A stretch of 64,000 bases of DNA from Heliocidaris tuberculata (taxonomy: Eukaryota; Echinodermata; Echinoidea; Camarodonta; Echinometridae), in contig CM046833.1 of the NCBI GenBank assembly GCA_025618425.1, forward strand, positions 3,876,298-3,940,297, written 5' to 3'. Both the position numbers and the translations under genes were made by a program. The notes under the pieces were generated by a model. It saw nothing but the letters and a program-made list of their open reading frames with translations, was not told the DNA's origin and searched no databases. Within the stretch, counting starts at the first letter, position 1; every line of letters begins with the position of its first letter. Below, piece by piece: positions 1 to 10,775 of this stretch.

Positions 1-848
1 TTATACTCGACGGCTGCCCATTTCCAAGCCCTCCAATCCAAAGATTTGAGATGCTCTTACTCCTCCCGCAGGCAATGAAAGCTCATGAAGCTTGCATTTT
101 TATATTCAGAGAATAAACAGCTTTCTGTAGATATTTAATTTGTCTATTCCATTTTTGGCTTCGGTTGGGGTCTTTAATGAAAAGAAGGAATGCACGGATC
201 TACGCCAATGTTTTTTTTCGATATTTTCGCATTGAAATTATGGCATTTCTTATTTCCTTATTTCTCATCATTAAAGAATGTGAAAAGAGTGTGTTCGATA
301 TTTCAAGATCAAATATAAGGAGTTTGGATAATTATTAGTTTTAAGTCAATGTATCATAATTCTTATTTATTTTATCCAGAAATATTTGGGGGATGATAAT
401 ACAGGCCATCCTACCCCCCCCCCCCCCCACCTCAAATTTTGGGGAGGATATATGAATCGCATATGATATATAAATCGTAATATGTGACAGCGCCATTAGG
501 AGAAAATGGCCTAATGTGTTTACATTCTTTGCCATTTCGATTAGCAAATTTCGATTTAGCTTGGAATTTCTTCGTCGTGTGATCGGCAGAAGAGCGCGAA
601 TGGATGCGGGGATAACGAATTATTTACTTTTTTAAAAGCAGCTTTGCAAGATTGTTGACCGTTTTTGGACGTCAAGTCTAGACGTTGTCAAATTGTTAGC
701 AGTTATCACTTCGGAATCAAAACTAAAAAGATTAAGAAAAAAGAAATCCTGTTTGCGCCTTTCTGCTGGGTACACTGCATTCATTTAACACTTTAGACAC
801 GATAAACTTTCATGAATTCTACTTTATATGTTTTTTTTTTCCTATCAG
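1..848. other. Upstream flank of the fucosyltransferase gene; no gene seen
   Basis: AT-rich sequence with a poly-C run near 413-429 and no convincing exon. Its last bases are a pyrimidine-rich tract ending in CAG at 846-848, which looks like a 3' splice site. That suggests a non-coding 5' exon of the fucosyltransferase lies in or before this stretch. I could not place that exon or a promoter. Confidence 0.5.
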
Positions 849-878
849 GTAGCATCGATATGCCTCATAGCTCCAAAG

Positions 879-2327
879 ATGCACTACAAACGTCTCATAT
901 CTCCCACGATGCCCTGCAAACGTCTCACCCTGTATGCCATTATCTGCGCATGCATGCTCTGTCTCTTAGGGATCTCCTACCAATACGATGTGATCGGAGG
1001 GGCCTTTGGAACAGTGACAGGTGGAAACCCACAGGTCCATCTTGTGGGCCAGGACGTATACGGACGTCCTCTAGACCACAGAGACATATGGATGTTCATG
1101 CAGAAAGGACGTGACATTGAAGGACGAGGAGGTGGTGATGGTAGGCGTATGGTCAATAAGAAAGACAAAATCAACCTTCAAAGAGAAGTTTCTCCTGCAC
1201 GCGTTGTCCTACAGAATGACAGTTCTTCTGGTGACGCTAGACACCAGGAGTTGAAAGACACAAAGCTTGTGATTCGCAGAGCGCAACCCAGACCAGAGTG
1301 CGTTAGACAAGTTCATATATGGGGAAACGAAGACAGACTGCACGGAATAGAACCCTGCCCGGGATTATCCTGTGGCATCAATTTGGTTATAGACACCAGT
1401 TATCAAACCTTGAAAACAAGCGATGCCGTCTTGCTCTTACATCGGACACAGTGGGATTGGTCCGAATTGATGAATCAACGACCTGAAGGCCAAAAGTGGA
1501 TCTTTTACTCCCAGGAGAGTCCCGTTAATACTAAGGAAAGCATCGTTCCTCCTAAAGAATACTACCACGACGCTTACGATTATGTCATGTCATATCGCTT
1601 CAGGGAGTCGCAGCTTTATGCCAGGTTTGGTTACTACGACACCAGTAAGCCATCAGTTGGTTTGAATGATACAAGGAATTGGGCAAGTGGTCGGACACGA
1701 CAGGTCGCCTGGCTGGCCTCCAACTGCAATTCCACATGGCTTCACTGGAACAGGACAGGGTTCGTCAAGGAACTATCGAGACTCCTGGATGTTGGCATGT
1801 TCGGCAGGTGCGGTGATCAAGAAGCCTGTCCTGCAGGTACGAAGGACTCTCAAACATGCAGTGGTGTCCTGGGACAATTCAAGTTTTACCTTGCGCTTGA
1901 GAACTGCGCTTGTCGGGATTACATTACTGAAAAGTTTTGGAACAACGCGTACCTACAGGATCTAGTTCCAATTGTCTTTGGACCTCCGCGTTCGGACTAC
2001 GAGGCAATAGCGCCTCCGAATTCCTTTATCCACGTCCAGGATTTCGCGACACTGCAGGATCTTGCGAACTACGTGAACCTCCTAGACAAGAACGACCATC
2101 TTTACAACAAGTACTTTGAGTGGAAGAAACATGGATTTATAACCACGACCACCGAGTCATGGCTCTTTGAGCCGGAGCAGATGTGCCAGGTGGTCAACAG
2201 ACTCTTGACAGATAAAAAAGCAGCAAGAGCTGGTACATTCCAACGTCCTGTCTCACCCGACTGGAAAAACTGGTGGACGAATTCCTGTGTCGACATTCCT
2301 CAATTTCCCATCAAGATGCACAGGTGA
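879..2327 (+). CDS. Alpha-1,3-fucosyltransferase (GT10), type II Golgi enzyme
   Basis: Predicted to transfer fucose from GDP-fucose in alpha-1,3 (or 1,3/1,4) linkage to N-acetylglucosamine-containing glycans in the Golgi lumen. The reading frame is open from 828, but bases 835-848 are a polypyrimidine tract plus CAG, so the first codons are probably intron. I take the ATG at 879 (482 residues); the ATG at 909 is the alternative. Residues 16-34 form a single hydrophobic signal anchor after a short basic N-terminus, then a stem region. The GT10 N-terminal domain holds the block LLLHRTQWDWSEL. The catalytic GT10 signature starts near residue 336 with FYLALENC, then DYITEKFW at 347-354 and LVPIVFG at 362-368. 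Several N-glycosylation sequons (NDS, NDT, NST, NRT) and many cysteines fit a lumenal enzyme. Coding is uninterrupted to the stop, as in many animal FUT genes. Exact linkage specificity cannot be read from sequence. Confidence 0.93.
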   Translation: MHYKRLISPTMPCKRLTLYAIICACMLCLLGISYQYDVIGGAFGTVTGGNPQVHLVGQDVYGRPLDHRDIWMFMQKGRDIEGRGGGDGRRMVNKKDKINLQREVSPARVVLQNDSSSGDARHQELKDTKLVIRRAQPRPECVRQVHIWGNEDRLHGIEPCPGLSCGINLVIDTSYQTLKTSDAVLLLHRTQWDWSELMNQRPEGQKWIFYSQESPVNTKESIVPPKEYYHDAYDYVMSYRFRESQLYARFGYYDTSKPSVGLNDTRNWASGRTRQVAWLASNCNSTWLHWNRTGFVKELSRLLDVGMFGRCGDQEACPAGTKDSQTCSGVLGQFKFYLALENCACRDYITEKFWNNAYLQDLVPIVFGPPRSDYEAIAPPNSFIHVQDFATLQDLANYVNLLDKNDHLYNKYFEWKKHGFITTTTESWLFEPEQMCQVVNRLLTDKKAARAGTFQRPVSPDWKNWWTNSCVDIPQFPIKMHR

Positions 2328-3358
2328 TGAAAACAGCGGCAACCTTGCATCCAATGTGTGGTGTAGAGTCATGATCAAGGAGGGGACACTTAATTATGGT
2401 CAGTTTTTTTTTTTTTACACTAACCGAATTAGCAACTTCGACCCTGAATTCATCAATGAACCCAACCCTGATCCTAACTCTAAATGTTGGATCACCCTTA
2501 CTATGTGAATGAAAGGGTGTTGGAGGTAGTAAGAGATGTCATCTTCTCTTTAAGTTTTGTTTTTCCATCTCCCTTTCTTCTTCTCTTTCTCTCTGTCCAT
2601 CCTATCTGTATTTGTCGCCCTCGTAGCTGCACCACCACCTGAAATGGTAGGTATTGATATGTATTTGCAATATGGGGTGCGCTGACATATGTACTCCAGC
2701 GACTTTATTGCTCCGGGCTTCAATTCGTCAAAGATATTTGGGTTTTGGGGTTAGTGTTAGGGTTTAGGTTAGGTTTAGGGTGATTGTTGGATATAGTATA
2801 TGGTCCTGGGTTGAGTTTTAGCATCAATGTATCTACGAATCCTATTAATGCAGTATATTGACCAGGGGTCAAGTGTCACAGGAGCATGTGCGGTACAACC
2901 ATAATTTTGACCTCGACGTGAAATACATGTAGGTCCTGTACTTTTGTTGATATATTTATATTACTTTGCCTAAAGATAATTCTGAAGTACTCTGAAACTG
3001 AAAAAAAGGGAAGTATGTTTTATCACAGAAGTATTTAGTATTGCATTTGAAATTTTCATTTATACTGAATAATTTGTAGTCCGGTACTTTTTTCTGTATC
3101 GTATGAATTCAGGATCCATAGGCGGACATTATTAATCTGTTTTTACTCATATTGTTGGACAAAATTAATCGGAATAATATTCAGAAAGATTGTAAAACGG
3201 CATGTCCAAAGTCTTTGTATTTGGTGTCCCGTATACGTTATCTGGTATTGAGCAGTTACGAACGTGAATTGATTCCGAATATATCATTTTACTTCTTATT
3301 TGATTTTATCCTAAGTCCAGCAGGGATATTGATTATCATCATAAATACCCAAATTTAG
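2328..3358. other. Downstream flank of the fucosyltransferase; no gene seen
   Basis: AT-rich flank containing the putative 3' UTR. No obvious canonical polyadenylation signal close to the stop was noticed. The only structured item is the telomere-core element at 2688-2888. The remaining small open frames look random. Confidence 0.5.
2688..2888. mobile_element. Short inverted-end element with telomere-like core (copy 1)
   Basis: The left end reads ATGTACTCCAGCGAC and the right end GTGTCACAGGAGCATG, which are imperfect inverted repeats of a CTCCnGnGAC motif. Between them lies a short run of GGTTAGTGTTAGGGTTTAGG-type telomere-like units. Three more elements of the same design occur at 15537-15698, 25908-26080 and 46640-46839. 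No coding capacity. Superfamily unknown. Confidence 0.6.
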
Positions 3359-3569
3359 ATAATAAGACAGTTCGTAATTACAATTTGCGCATGTGCAGAT
3401 AAAGGTCATTTGTACCGTGTACAATTAACCATGACGCGCGCACCAGTACGATTTTACAATCATGTTAGGTTACATTACATGTCCACCAAAACACATGCGC
3501 ATGCGCATACAAAGTGGGGTCATTTCAGGGTCATTTGTACCATGTAGTAATTACGAACTGACTTATTAT
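3359..3569. mobile_element. MITE with 23-bp terminal inverted repeats
   Basis: The left arm at 3359-3381 and right arm at 3547-3569 are inverted copies sharing ATAATAAG, one mismatched base, then CAGTTCGTAATTAC. The 211-bp element also repeats GGTCATTTGTACC internally near each arm in direct orientation. No ORF. The target duplication is not clear because the AT-rich flank blends into the arm. Confidence 0.7.
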
Positions 3570-4756
3570 GGTCGATAACCCACGGAACAATACTTGTATA
3601 GCTTGGACTTGCCGATTTATGTACTATGTAGACATTTTACTTTACCAAGTTATGTGCAATTTAGACATGATAGTAACATTTCTATTATACAAAGATATAC
3701 TGTCATGAGAGGGTCTGGTGGGGAAATATGGTCCCCGAGGTGACGTAAACCAGAACTATTTTTATGAGGGGCGCAGCCCCGAATGAAAATGGTCGTCTGC
3801 ACGTCAGTACCATAGTTTAACCAGAGACTCGAATGTAGGCAGTACTTGGTTTATATCCGTCATCTTGAACTAAAGCCTAAAGATCTACTCATCTACTTAC
3901 GATCATATCTGTACCAGGTAGGCCTATGGTAGACCGCATGCATACGTACGTACACAGTTTTGAAGAAGGGATGAATTTGCGCGGATATCAAATACGTAAT
4001 GATGACATTATCACGCGCCGGTGCCTAAAAGCATTTATACGCGCAAATGAATGTCGTCACTATGTAGTACGCACTTTTCGTGGGTAATGTCATACGTTTT
4101 AAATAGTATCCGTGAATAGTATTACTATTCACAGATCGTGGCGTCAGATGTTACCCTCCATGGCAATTTGCTCATTTGCATGAGGCTAGTGGGAATTGTA
4201 TTTTGTCACATGACGCGTGTTGGACACATCAATAGCGCAGATTCTTTTCATGACGGATATGATGAAAAATATATACATGTATCCTGTTGCGTTATTATGA
4301 TTAAGGCCTAAGCATAAAAACAATGTATTAATGCATTGATATTCAATACCTTCAGATTTTTTTTTTTTTGCGTAGCATAAAAGCGACATGACTAATTATC
4401 ATATTATGACGCAACAGAATGCATTAAAGAATATGGTGCTTTTGGTAAGAGATCGTCGCTATAAACCAAACTCTTTTAGAGTTCAACTTATTTCCATGAT
4501 TTGCTGACATTCGCACCGAAGTATGAGTTTCTATTCGGTTGTTTTGTTTTGTTTTGTTTTGTTTTTGTTTGTTTTTTCGTTTTGCTTTCTATGCTTTGTT
4601 TGCTTGTTTATTTGTTTGTATGTATCTCTTTTCATTTTTTTTTTCTTTTTAGATTATAAAAGAAGCCCTGAGTTCTGGATATGACGAAAAATACATTCCC
4701 AAAGCATTTAACCAAATTAACACTGAATGTATAATAGGAATACTGCAGTTAAAGAT
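3570..4756. other. Repeat-flavoured intergenic DNA; no gene seen
   Basis: AT-rich, with a small perfect hairpin GTGAATAGTA/TACTATTCAC near 4111-4131 and a (GTTTT)n microsatellite at about 4537-4576. No credible exon. The last 100 bases lead into the dispersed repeat R at 4757. Confidence 0.5.
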
Positions 4757-5282
4757 AAAGTTGAGTTCTGGTCATGAGATTACATTGTGAAAGAAACTCT
4801 CTCAACGCAATAGACCGCTTCGGTAATGTATGCAAATTTTATAACTTTCAAACAAAGGTTGTTCTTGACAACCTGAAAGCTTGCCGGAGGCTTGCCGGAC
4901 ATAGCAACAAGTACTGTATGCAAACTGGATTCCAAGCATTGGGGCTCATTTATAAAAAGCAGGTTAATGGAATAGCTCGTCACTACGCGCTCAGAGAAGA
5001 AGTGTGCATAAATTTGTATACATTACAGAACCGGTCTATTGGGAAAGGGTGACCGTGTCTACATAAGAACTGGTGTATATAGTGTGAGGTTTTGTAACCA
5101 TCAAAATGAAAGAAACTTATCCAATCTGAAAAGCACAAGCACTGCACACAGAAATGGGTATATGGGACTGCACACACATAATGGCATGAATGTTCGGCGC
5201 GAACACTTTAGCTATTTCTCATCATATATCGAATATGAATTATTTTTTCACCTTTCCCAGAACTCGACCTTCTCTTTAAGTG
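4757..5282. repeat. Dispersed repeat R, copy 1, interrupted by a MITE
   Basis: The segment matches, with many substitutions, the sequences at about 27199-27560 and 33614-33970 next to the zinc-finger exons. Shared landmarks are AAAGAAACT.TCTCAA, GGGAAAGGGTGA, CAGAAATGGGTATATGGGAC and GCATGAATGTT. It carries one insertion (4809-5040) absent from the other two copies, which supply the empty site. Its family is unknown and it has no coding signal. Confidence 0.7.
4809..5040. mobile_element. MITE, AATAGACCGC family, copy 1
   Basis: About 232 bp with inverted ends AATAGACCGCTTCGGTAATG and its complement at the right end (CATTACAGAACCGGTCTATT). The empty site is visible in the related repeat R near 27232-27245, where the element is replaced by the target AATT. 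A second copy lies at 5462-5686. The interior includes a short local duplication (GCTTGCCGGAG) absent from copy 2. No ORF. Confidence 0.8.
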
Positions 5283-5461
5283 TGACTAGTCGGGCCTAGG
5301 CACACAGGAGGCAATCATAATTTCGATAGTGTCATAGTACAAGCGCTAATCGTTCCTGTGAAGGCAATAAACTTACACGCCGGGTATTGTATGCAATATT
5401 CATCATGCAATCACTCTTTCATGAAGCCCAAAAGACCGTACACTGCAAAAACCAGGGTGTT

Positions 5462-5686
5462 AATAGACCGCTTCGGTAATGTATGCAAATTTTATACATA
5501 CCTTTCAAACAAAGGTTATTCTTGACAACCTGAAAGCTTGCCGGACATAGCAACAAATAATGTATGCAAACTGGATTCCAAGCATTGAGGCTCATTTATA
5601 AAAAGCAGGTTAATGAAATAGCTCGTCACTAGGTGCTCAGAGAATATATGTGCATAAATTTGTATACATTACAGAAGCGGTCTATT
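5462..5686. mobile_element. MITE, AATAGACCGC family, copy 2 (nested)
   Basis: A close relative of 4809-5040 with the same 20-bp ends, inserted into the fold-back element that starts at 5440. The uninterrupted relative at 44906-45141 reads GGGTGTTAATTCAACGCC at the matching place, so the target was again AATT. Both copies therefore landed in the same tetranucleotide. Confidence 0.8.
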
Positions 5687-5721
5687 CAGCACCATCTCAG
5701 TATCTATTTTGGGCTACACAT

Positions 5722-5898
5722 GGGCCGCGGAACGGGGGGAGCTGGGGGCTGAAGGCCCCCCCCCCCCCACCTTTTTTAGTAGACACGTGTCATAAAACCT
5801 CGGGGGGGGGGGGAATCGAAAATTGTCATTAATGAGTGAAATCAAATCACCCCCCTCCCCCCCCCCCTCCCAAACTTTAAAAATGCTCCGCGGCCCCT
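5722..5898. mobile_element. GGGCCGCGG-ended element with poly-C/poly-G (nested)
   Basis: Inverted ends GGGCCGCGG and CCGCGGCCCC flank runs of C and G. It is bordered by a 7-bp direct repeat GCTACAC (5713-5719 and 5899-5905), and the uninterrupted relative near 44960-44990 lacks it. A second copy lies at 60183-60329 with shared interior words such as TAGACACGT and GTGAAATCAAATCA. The TIR and 7-8 bp duplication resemble hAT elements; that is inference. Confidence 0.7.
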
Positions 5899-6089
5899 GC
5901 TACACCGGATAGTGTTAAAACAACACCAGTTTCGAATCAAACTGGAGTTATTTTAACACTAACTGGTGTTGTTTTTACACTTATCTGATGTAGCCCAATA
6001 TCAAAGTGGTGCTGTTTTAACACTTTTCTGGCGTAGCCAGCCCAATATTGATACCGAGATGGTGTTGAATCAACACATTTTGCAGTATA

Positions 6090-7707
6090 CTGCATGGGTT
6101 GCAAATGATACTTTTAATAACCTGATAACTGGCATACAAGGGTTAACTGGATTCAACTGGCTCAATTAGCGCAAGGACTGACGCCATCGAAATTACGCCT
6201 CATGTTAGCCAGGCTGTACATCGATGGTAGCAGAGAGACCATTGTGTGCATTATTATTTTACACAGGGTTAATGTCTTTCTAGGTCTCAACAGATCAGAA
6301 TTCTCTGTCTGCTACATAAAAAATGACTCTTAGCCATTATTTATTTCTTCTTTTTCTTTCAAAATTAATTTTTATTTCTAGAGTTTATCGTCGCCTATTC
6401 ATTATAGGTTTTGAAACCAAACGAACCAAATTGTTTGACCATGGACCAATGAGAACAAACTGTTTATTTCTAAAGTAAATATATTTTGTTTTTGTCAGCA
6501 ATCGTGTAAGTACTTTAGATTTAACTATTATATATGCATGTACTATACTACCACTGAAATAGCGATACTATGTCACCAAATCTGATAAGTACTGAATGAT
6601 GTAAAGCATTAACAGCATAACTGTGTTGGTATATATGACTTTGTGAATATTTATGACAATCATTAAGTATTGTTAGTAATATACGTAAATATTTTGTAAA
6701 TAGTAGTAGCAACGTCGATCTGTTGTGTCCATAGTTCGTGAGTGACTTATACAGATAATAGATCATCTATACAAAGTGAATGGAAGGAGAAACCTATTAT
6801 TACCTTGTGGCCATGTTCAATTTGGATTTGGGTGAGGAATTGTTAAAGCAATTTCGAAAGAACATAAATTTTAGGTGATCTTGAAAATGTAACAAGAATG
6901 ACATTGGCACGATGATAAATCGCCGTACTTTCATGAGATTATAACTAGAAGAATAAGTAATTTTTAAAAAAATTGCCTATGAAACGAGAGGTCCTGTGTT
7001 CGATGCTCGATCGGTGCTTACATCCTTGGAAAAGGTGTATGACCTATGTGTGTCCCTCTCTACCCAGGTGTATTAAAATGGCTATCTTGTAATTCTGGAG
7101 TGATAATACTTGGCGGACCTTACGAAAGAACAGGATCAATACTGACGAAGCTGCATTGAGTAAATAAGATAAAGTTGATATTATCATTGGTATTATTAAC
7201 ATATTATCTAGCGGTGCATGTGTAATGGGGGGGGGGGGCGTTTCATCAAGTGTCTTGTCAGTGATTTTCACCGACAAATTTGCTCTCAGCCAATCAGATG
7301 CAAGGATTTCAGTAGCTTATAACAGTTATTGCAACTTGTCATTGATGACAATGACAAGTCTTATGAAACAGGGCCCTGGGGTGGAGTGGTGGTGATGGCG
7401 ATGCTAATGGCGATCTTCGTTTACTTCTATCGTATTGACACTTGCTAAATGGCGACTACAATTCAAAGATAGAGGGTGTCTCAAAAGTTATTATTATTTG
7501 TGCTATTATTGAACAAGCTTGCAATATTCTTCCTTTTATTCATCTTTACTGTTTTATGAAAATTAGAATGTGGTGCTTATGTCTATTTTAAAGCAAACCT
7601 ATCTTAGGAAGCTAATTAAAAAATAAAAGATAAAAAACATGCTGATTTAAATAAATCTAAGTGTTAAAGGGATATGATGAGTCATGATTAATCGTGTAAA
7701 GACATTA
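6090..7707. other. Intergenic DNA with a partial tRNA-derived SINE and a degraded fold-back
   Basis: No gene is seen. Around 6985-7085 lies a B-box-like TGTTCGATGCTC followed by a body with TGACCTATGTGTGTCCCTCT, which looks like the 3' part of a tRNA-derived SINE. At about 7227-7376 there is a decayed GGGCCC-family fold-back ending TTATGAAACAGGGCCC, with a poly-G run at its left side and the family's central AGCCAATCAGAT. Confidence 0.45.
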
Positions 7708-7958
7708 GCCCGTATTCTGAACTACGGTTTAACTTACACTCCAGTCTAAATTAAACCAGAGTTCAATTGAAACTGACTTAAACCGAAAATCCAGTATAGA
7801 TTTATGTACAAAGTTAAACTACACTAGACTGGGGGTTTAAGTTAAACCGAAGTTCAGAATGTGATTTCCTAAAACTCCTATTTAGAGGGCAGGTTTAAAC
7901 GAGATTCAAACCACTTCAGGACAGCAATTTAGGTTAAACCAGAGTTCAGAATACGGGC
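7708..7958. mobile_element. Fold-back MITE with GCCCGTATTCTGAACT ends
   Basis: 251 bp with inverted ends GCCCGTATTCTGAACT and AGTTCAGAATACGGGC. The interior alternates GGTTTAA and TTAAACC motifs (at least six), so most of the element can pair with itself. No ORF. It resembles the GGGCCC-ended families elsewhere in the window in layout but not in interior sequence. Confidence 0.75.
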
Positions 7959-8017
7959 CATTGTGTTCACAGAGAGATGATAATTTTGTGAAAGTGTTCC
8001 GATTTCTCCCTGTGGTA

Positions 8018-8815
8018 TACTGTGCTTAGTCACTGGCAACAATGTGTTACATTGTGTTATACTGTGATAAGTCATTGGCTAAGTGTGTTACATTGTGTTA
8101 CTCTGTGGTCAGTCACTGGCTACAGAGTGTAACACTGTATTACACTGTGGTAATTCATTGGCTACAATATGTTACTGCAGTCAGTCACTGGCTACAGTGT
8201 GTTACATTGTGTTACACTGTGGTCAGTCACTGGCTACAGAGTGTTACACTTTGTTATACTGTGATAAGTCATTGGTTAAGTGTGTTACATTGTGTTACTC
8301 TGTGGAAGTCATTGGCTACAGAGTGTTACATTGTGTTGCACTGTGGTATGGCATTGGCTACAGTGTGTTACATTGTTTTACACTGTGGTAAGTCACTGGC
8401 TACAGTGTGTTACACTGTGATAAGTCATTGGCTAAGTGTGTTACACTGTGGAAATCATTGGCTACCGAGTGTTACATTGTGTAACAGTGTGGGGAGTCTT
8501 GGCTACAGAGTGTTACATCGTCTTACACTGTGTTGTGTCATTGGCTACAGTGTGATACATTGTTTTACACTGTGATAGGTCACTGGCTACAGTGTGTTAA
8601 ATTGTGTTACACTGTGGTAAGTCCTTGGCTACAGTGTGTAACATTTTGTTACACCGTGGTAAGTCCTTGGCTACAGTGTGTGGCATTGTGTTACACCTTG
8701 GTAAGTCATTGGATACAGTGTGTTACTGTGGTCAGTCACTGGCTACAGTGTGTTACATTTTGTTACACTGTGGTAAGTCCTTGGCTACAGTGTGTGACAT
8801 CGTGTTACACCGTGG
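8018..8815. repeat. Minisatellite, roughly 42-bp unit
   Basis: About 18-19 imperfect copies of a unit containing GTCACTGGCTACAGTGTGTT, then ACATTGTGTTACACTGTGGT. Some units are shortened to about 20-30 bp. The array is open in more than one frame on the plus strand, but the translations are only repeats of the unit with no family features, so I do not call a gene. Confidence 0.9.
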
Positions 8816-9566
8816 GGAAAACATTATGAACAGAGTGTTTGACAATTTAAACACTATGAAAGAGATCTGAATTGTTATGTATTTACAAGTGAACTTGCAG
8901 GGCTCCAAACTAGAGTTGCAACTGATTTCTGTTCATTCAGTGTGTACTGGTACTCAGAGTTTCTAAAAGATTAATATTGGCTTATTTCTAGGTCAGTGTG
9001 ACCTTCACAGCCGAAATAATCCTCGTCATTGATCTTATCTCATCGAACTCGAGTTTATGTTTACCATTACTTCATGAAATAATAGACTGTATGGCAATTG
9101 TGGTGATTGTATAAAGTATATTTTGTTCGAGCAGTACAAAGTATAATAAGCAGATGAAATCACATAATGTATATGGCATTTATTATTTCTAAATGTTTTA
9201 TAATGTTCTAATTTATAAATGTTTTCTAATAATTGTGTAATTGAATAAGCAAGGTGTTTTGCATAACATTTTCATGTTTTCACTCGCTTTAACAATGTGT
9301 TTAAGTAAATGTTACCCTTCGTGCAACAATATTTTATGTTGCTCTGTTTTGGGAAATGAACTACGTTTACAAATATTAAACGTTCAAAAGTTCCAGTTTT
9401 ACTTTTACACAATTTCTATTTTCGTTTTCGTACGTGATGGCCTTTGGGATAGGAATATAGAATAAGTAGGCAATGTTGCGTCTATATAGTTTAAAAGAAG
9501 TTTTGGGAAGTAAGAGGGTTATTATTTTTTAAAATAATTTTTATATTGTGAAACATTTTGACATTA
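8816..9566. other. AT-rich intergenic DNA; nothing structured seen
   Basis: Follows the minisatellite. Small open frames are present but have no recognisable domain, no good splice context and AT-rich codons. Confidence 0.5.
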
Positions 9567-9568
9567 TA

Positions 9569-10773
9569 CAGTGCATCCCAGAAAAAACGAAATCCTAAAA
9601 CAAAGGGTTATTGTGACCACACTATGTGCTCCGTGACAATAATTATCTATTTTCCATAAACTAGAAGTATTATGGTTCTAAATGATACCTTGATGGCATC
9701 CATCCGTATATGTTTTACCGAGCAGCATTTTGAAAATGACATGTAAAACATCAGGGCCCCGTTGCCTAAAACTTACCATTAATGGTAACTCTGCTATCAG
9801 TGGTAACTACCATGGTAACATCACTCAACAGCCAATCAAAATCAAGGTTTTCATTGGAGTTATCATTGATGGCAAAGTTACCGTTAATGGTAAGTTTTAT
9901 GCAACGGGGCCCATGTGTGCCGGATTTGGGTAAAACCGTGAAGACGTTAGTGTCACATGCGAAAATGGGTGAATAGAAATACCAGCTTTAAGAGATATGG
10001 TGAAATTCCCTTATGTGGTGGTAGGCATTCAATCAGAAATTCTTAAAACTCTGTTCAATGCCAGTCTTAAGTGGTGGCAGGCGCATGATTAAAATTCCAA
10101 AATCAATAAATATCCCTCAAAAGATGGAAAAGGTGCCTCTCCTGAGGTGGGAAGTTGTCACTATCTTGATATTTTGTCTGCCTGATGTGCCCTTTCTACC
10201 TTTTACCTTTCTACCTTCTATAATGTAAAGTGCCACTTATTTACTTTTATGAAAAATTATCATCATTCTGTCCGCTTTGTTCTGAAAAGAGACTTAAGTT
10301 CAGAAAAATGCCCCCCCCCCCCAAAAAAAAAAAAAATGCTTTTCATTACGATTGCAGGTATACCATTTCGATACAAAACATGCCCTTTCTTTACCCCAAA
10401 CATCGACAAAACATTGACCATCCTTTATTTTATGATGAGGGTGTTATCCTTACCCTCATTATCGAAAGAAGCGGATGAAAACAGTCTTCTCATAGGGTTT
10501 TTTAAAGTCATGTTACATTTGGGTCATGTTCGCATGTGATCCTAACGTTTAAACGGTTTTACCCAAATCCGGCACAACTGAGTTTTTACATTTCATTTTC
10601 AAAACCCTGCTGCTCTGTAAAGGATGTACGGATTGATGCCATTAAGGCATGTAAGGTATCATTTAAAATACTTCTATAGTTTATGGGAAATAGATAATTA
10701 TTGTCATAGAGCACATAGTGTGGTCACAATAACCCTTTCTTTAAGGGTTTCATTTTTTTTCTGGAACGCACTG
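9569..10773. mobile_element. Tc1/mariner-type fold-back element with nested MITE
   Basis: The ends are CAGTGCATCCCAGAAAAAAC and its inverse, each bordered by a TA dinucleotide (9567-9568, 10774-10775), as expected for the Tc1/mariner superfamily. Long inverted arms (left about 9569-9950, right about 10545-10773) share the GGGTTATTGTGACCACACTA and CGGATTTGGGTAAAACCG regions. The left arm is split by a GGGCCC fold-back at 9754-9912. No transposase frame survives. A poly-C/poly-A run lies near 10310-10335. Confidence 0.8.
9754..9912. mobile_element. GGGCCC fold-back MITE, TTACCATTAATGGTAA type
   Basis: Ends GGGCCCCGTTGCCTAAAAC and the inverse GTTTTATGCAACGGGGCCC. The arms contain TTACCATTAATGGTAA, itself a palindrome, and the centre has AGCCAATCAAAATC. 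It interrupts the left arm of the mariner-type element at 9569-10773, whose right arm lacks it, so it is the younger insertion. Confidence 0.8.
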
Positions 10774-10775
10774 TA

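Larger units (their letters stand above)
5440..6089. mobile_element. Fold-back element ACACTGCAAAAACC, copy 1, with two nested insertions
   Basis: The ends are TACACTGCAAAAACCAGG at 5440 and an inverted TTTTGCAGTATA near 6078-6089. The body repeats GTGTTAAAACAACACC-type units in both orientations, so it folds back on itself. Compared with the intact copy at 44906-45141 it is split by a MITE at 5462-5686 and by a GGGCCGCGG element at 5722-5898. Non-coding. Confidence 0.75.

Noticed and set aside
812..1965. Additional frames overlapping the fucosyltransferase
   Set aside because: Shadows in other frames of a well-supported GT10 coding sequence.
8042..8870. Several overlapping plus-strand frames with Cys/Tyr/Leu repeats
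   Set aside because: They only restate the roughly 42-bp minisatellite; no signal, domain or splice context.
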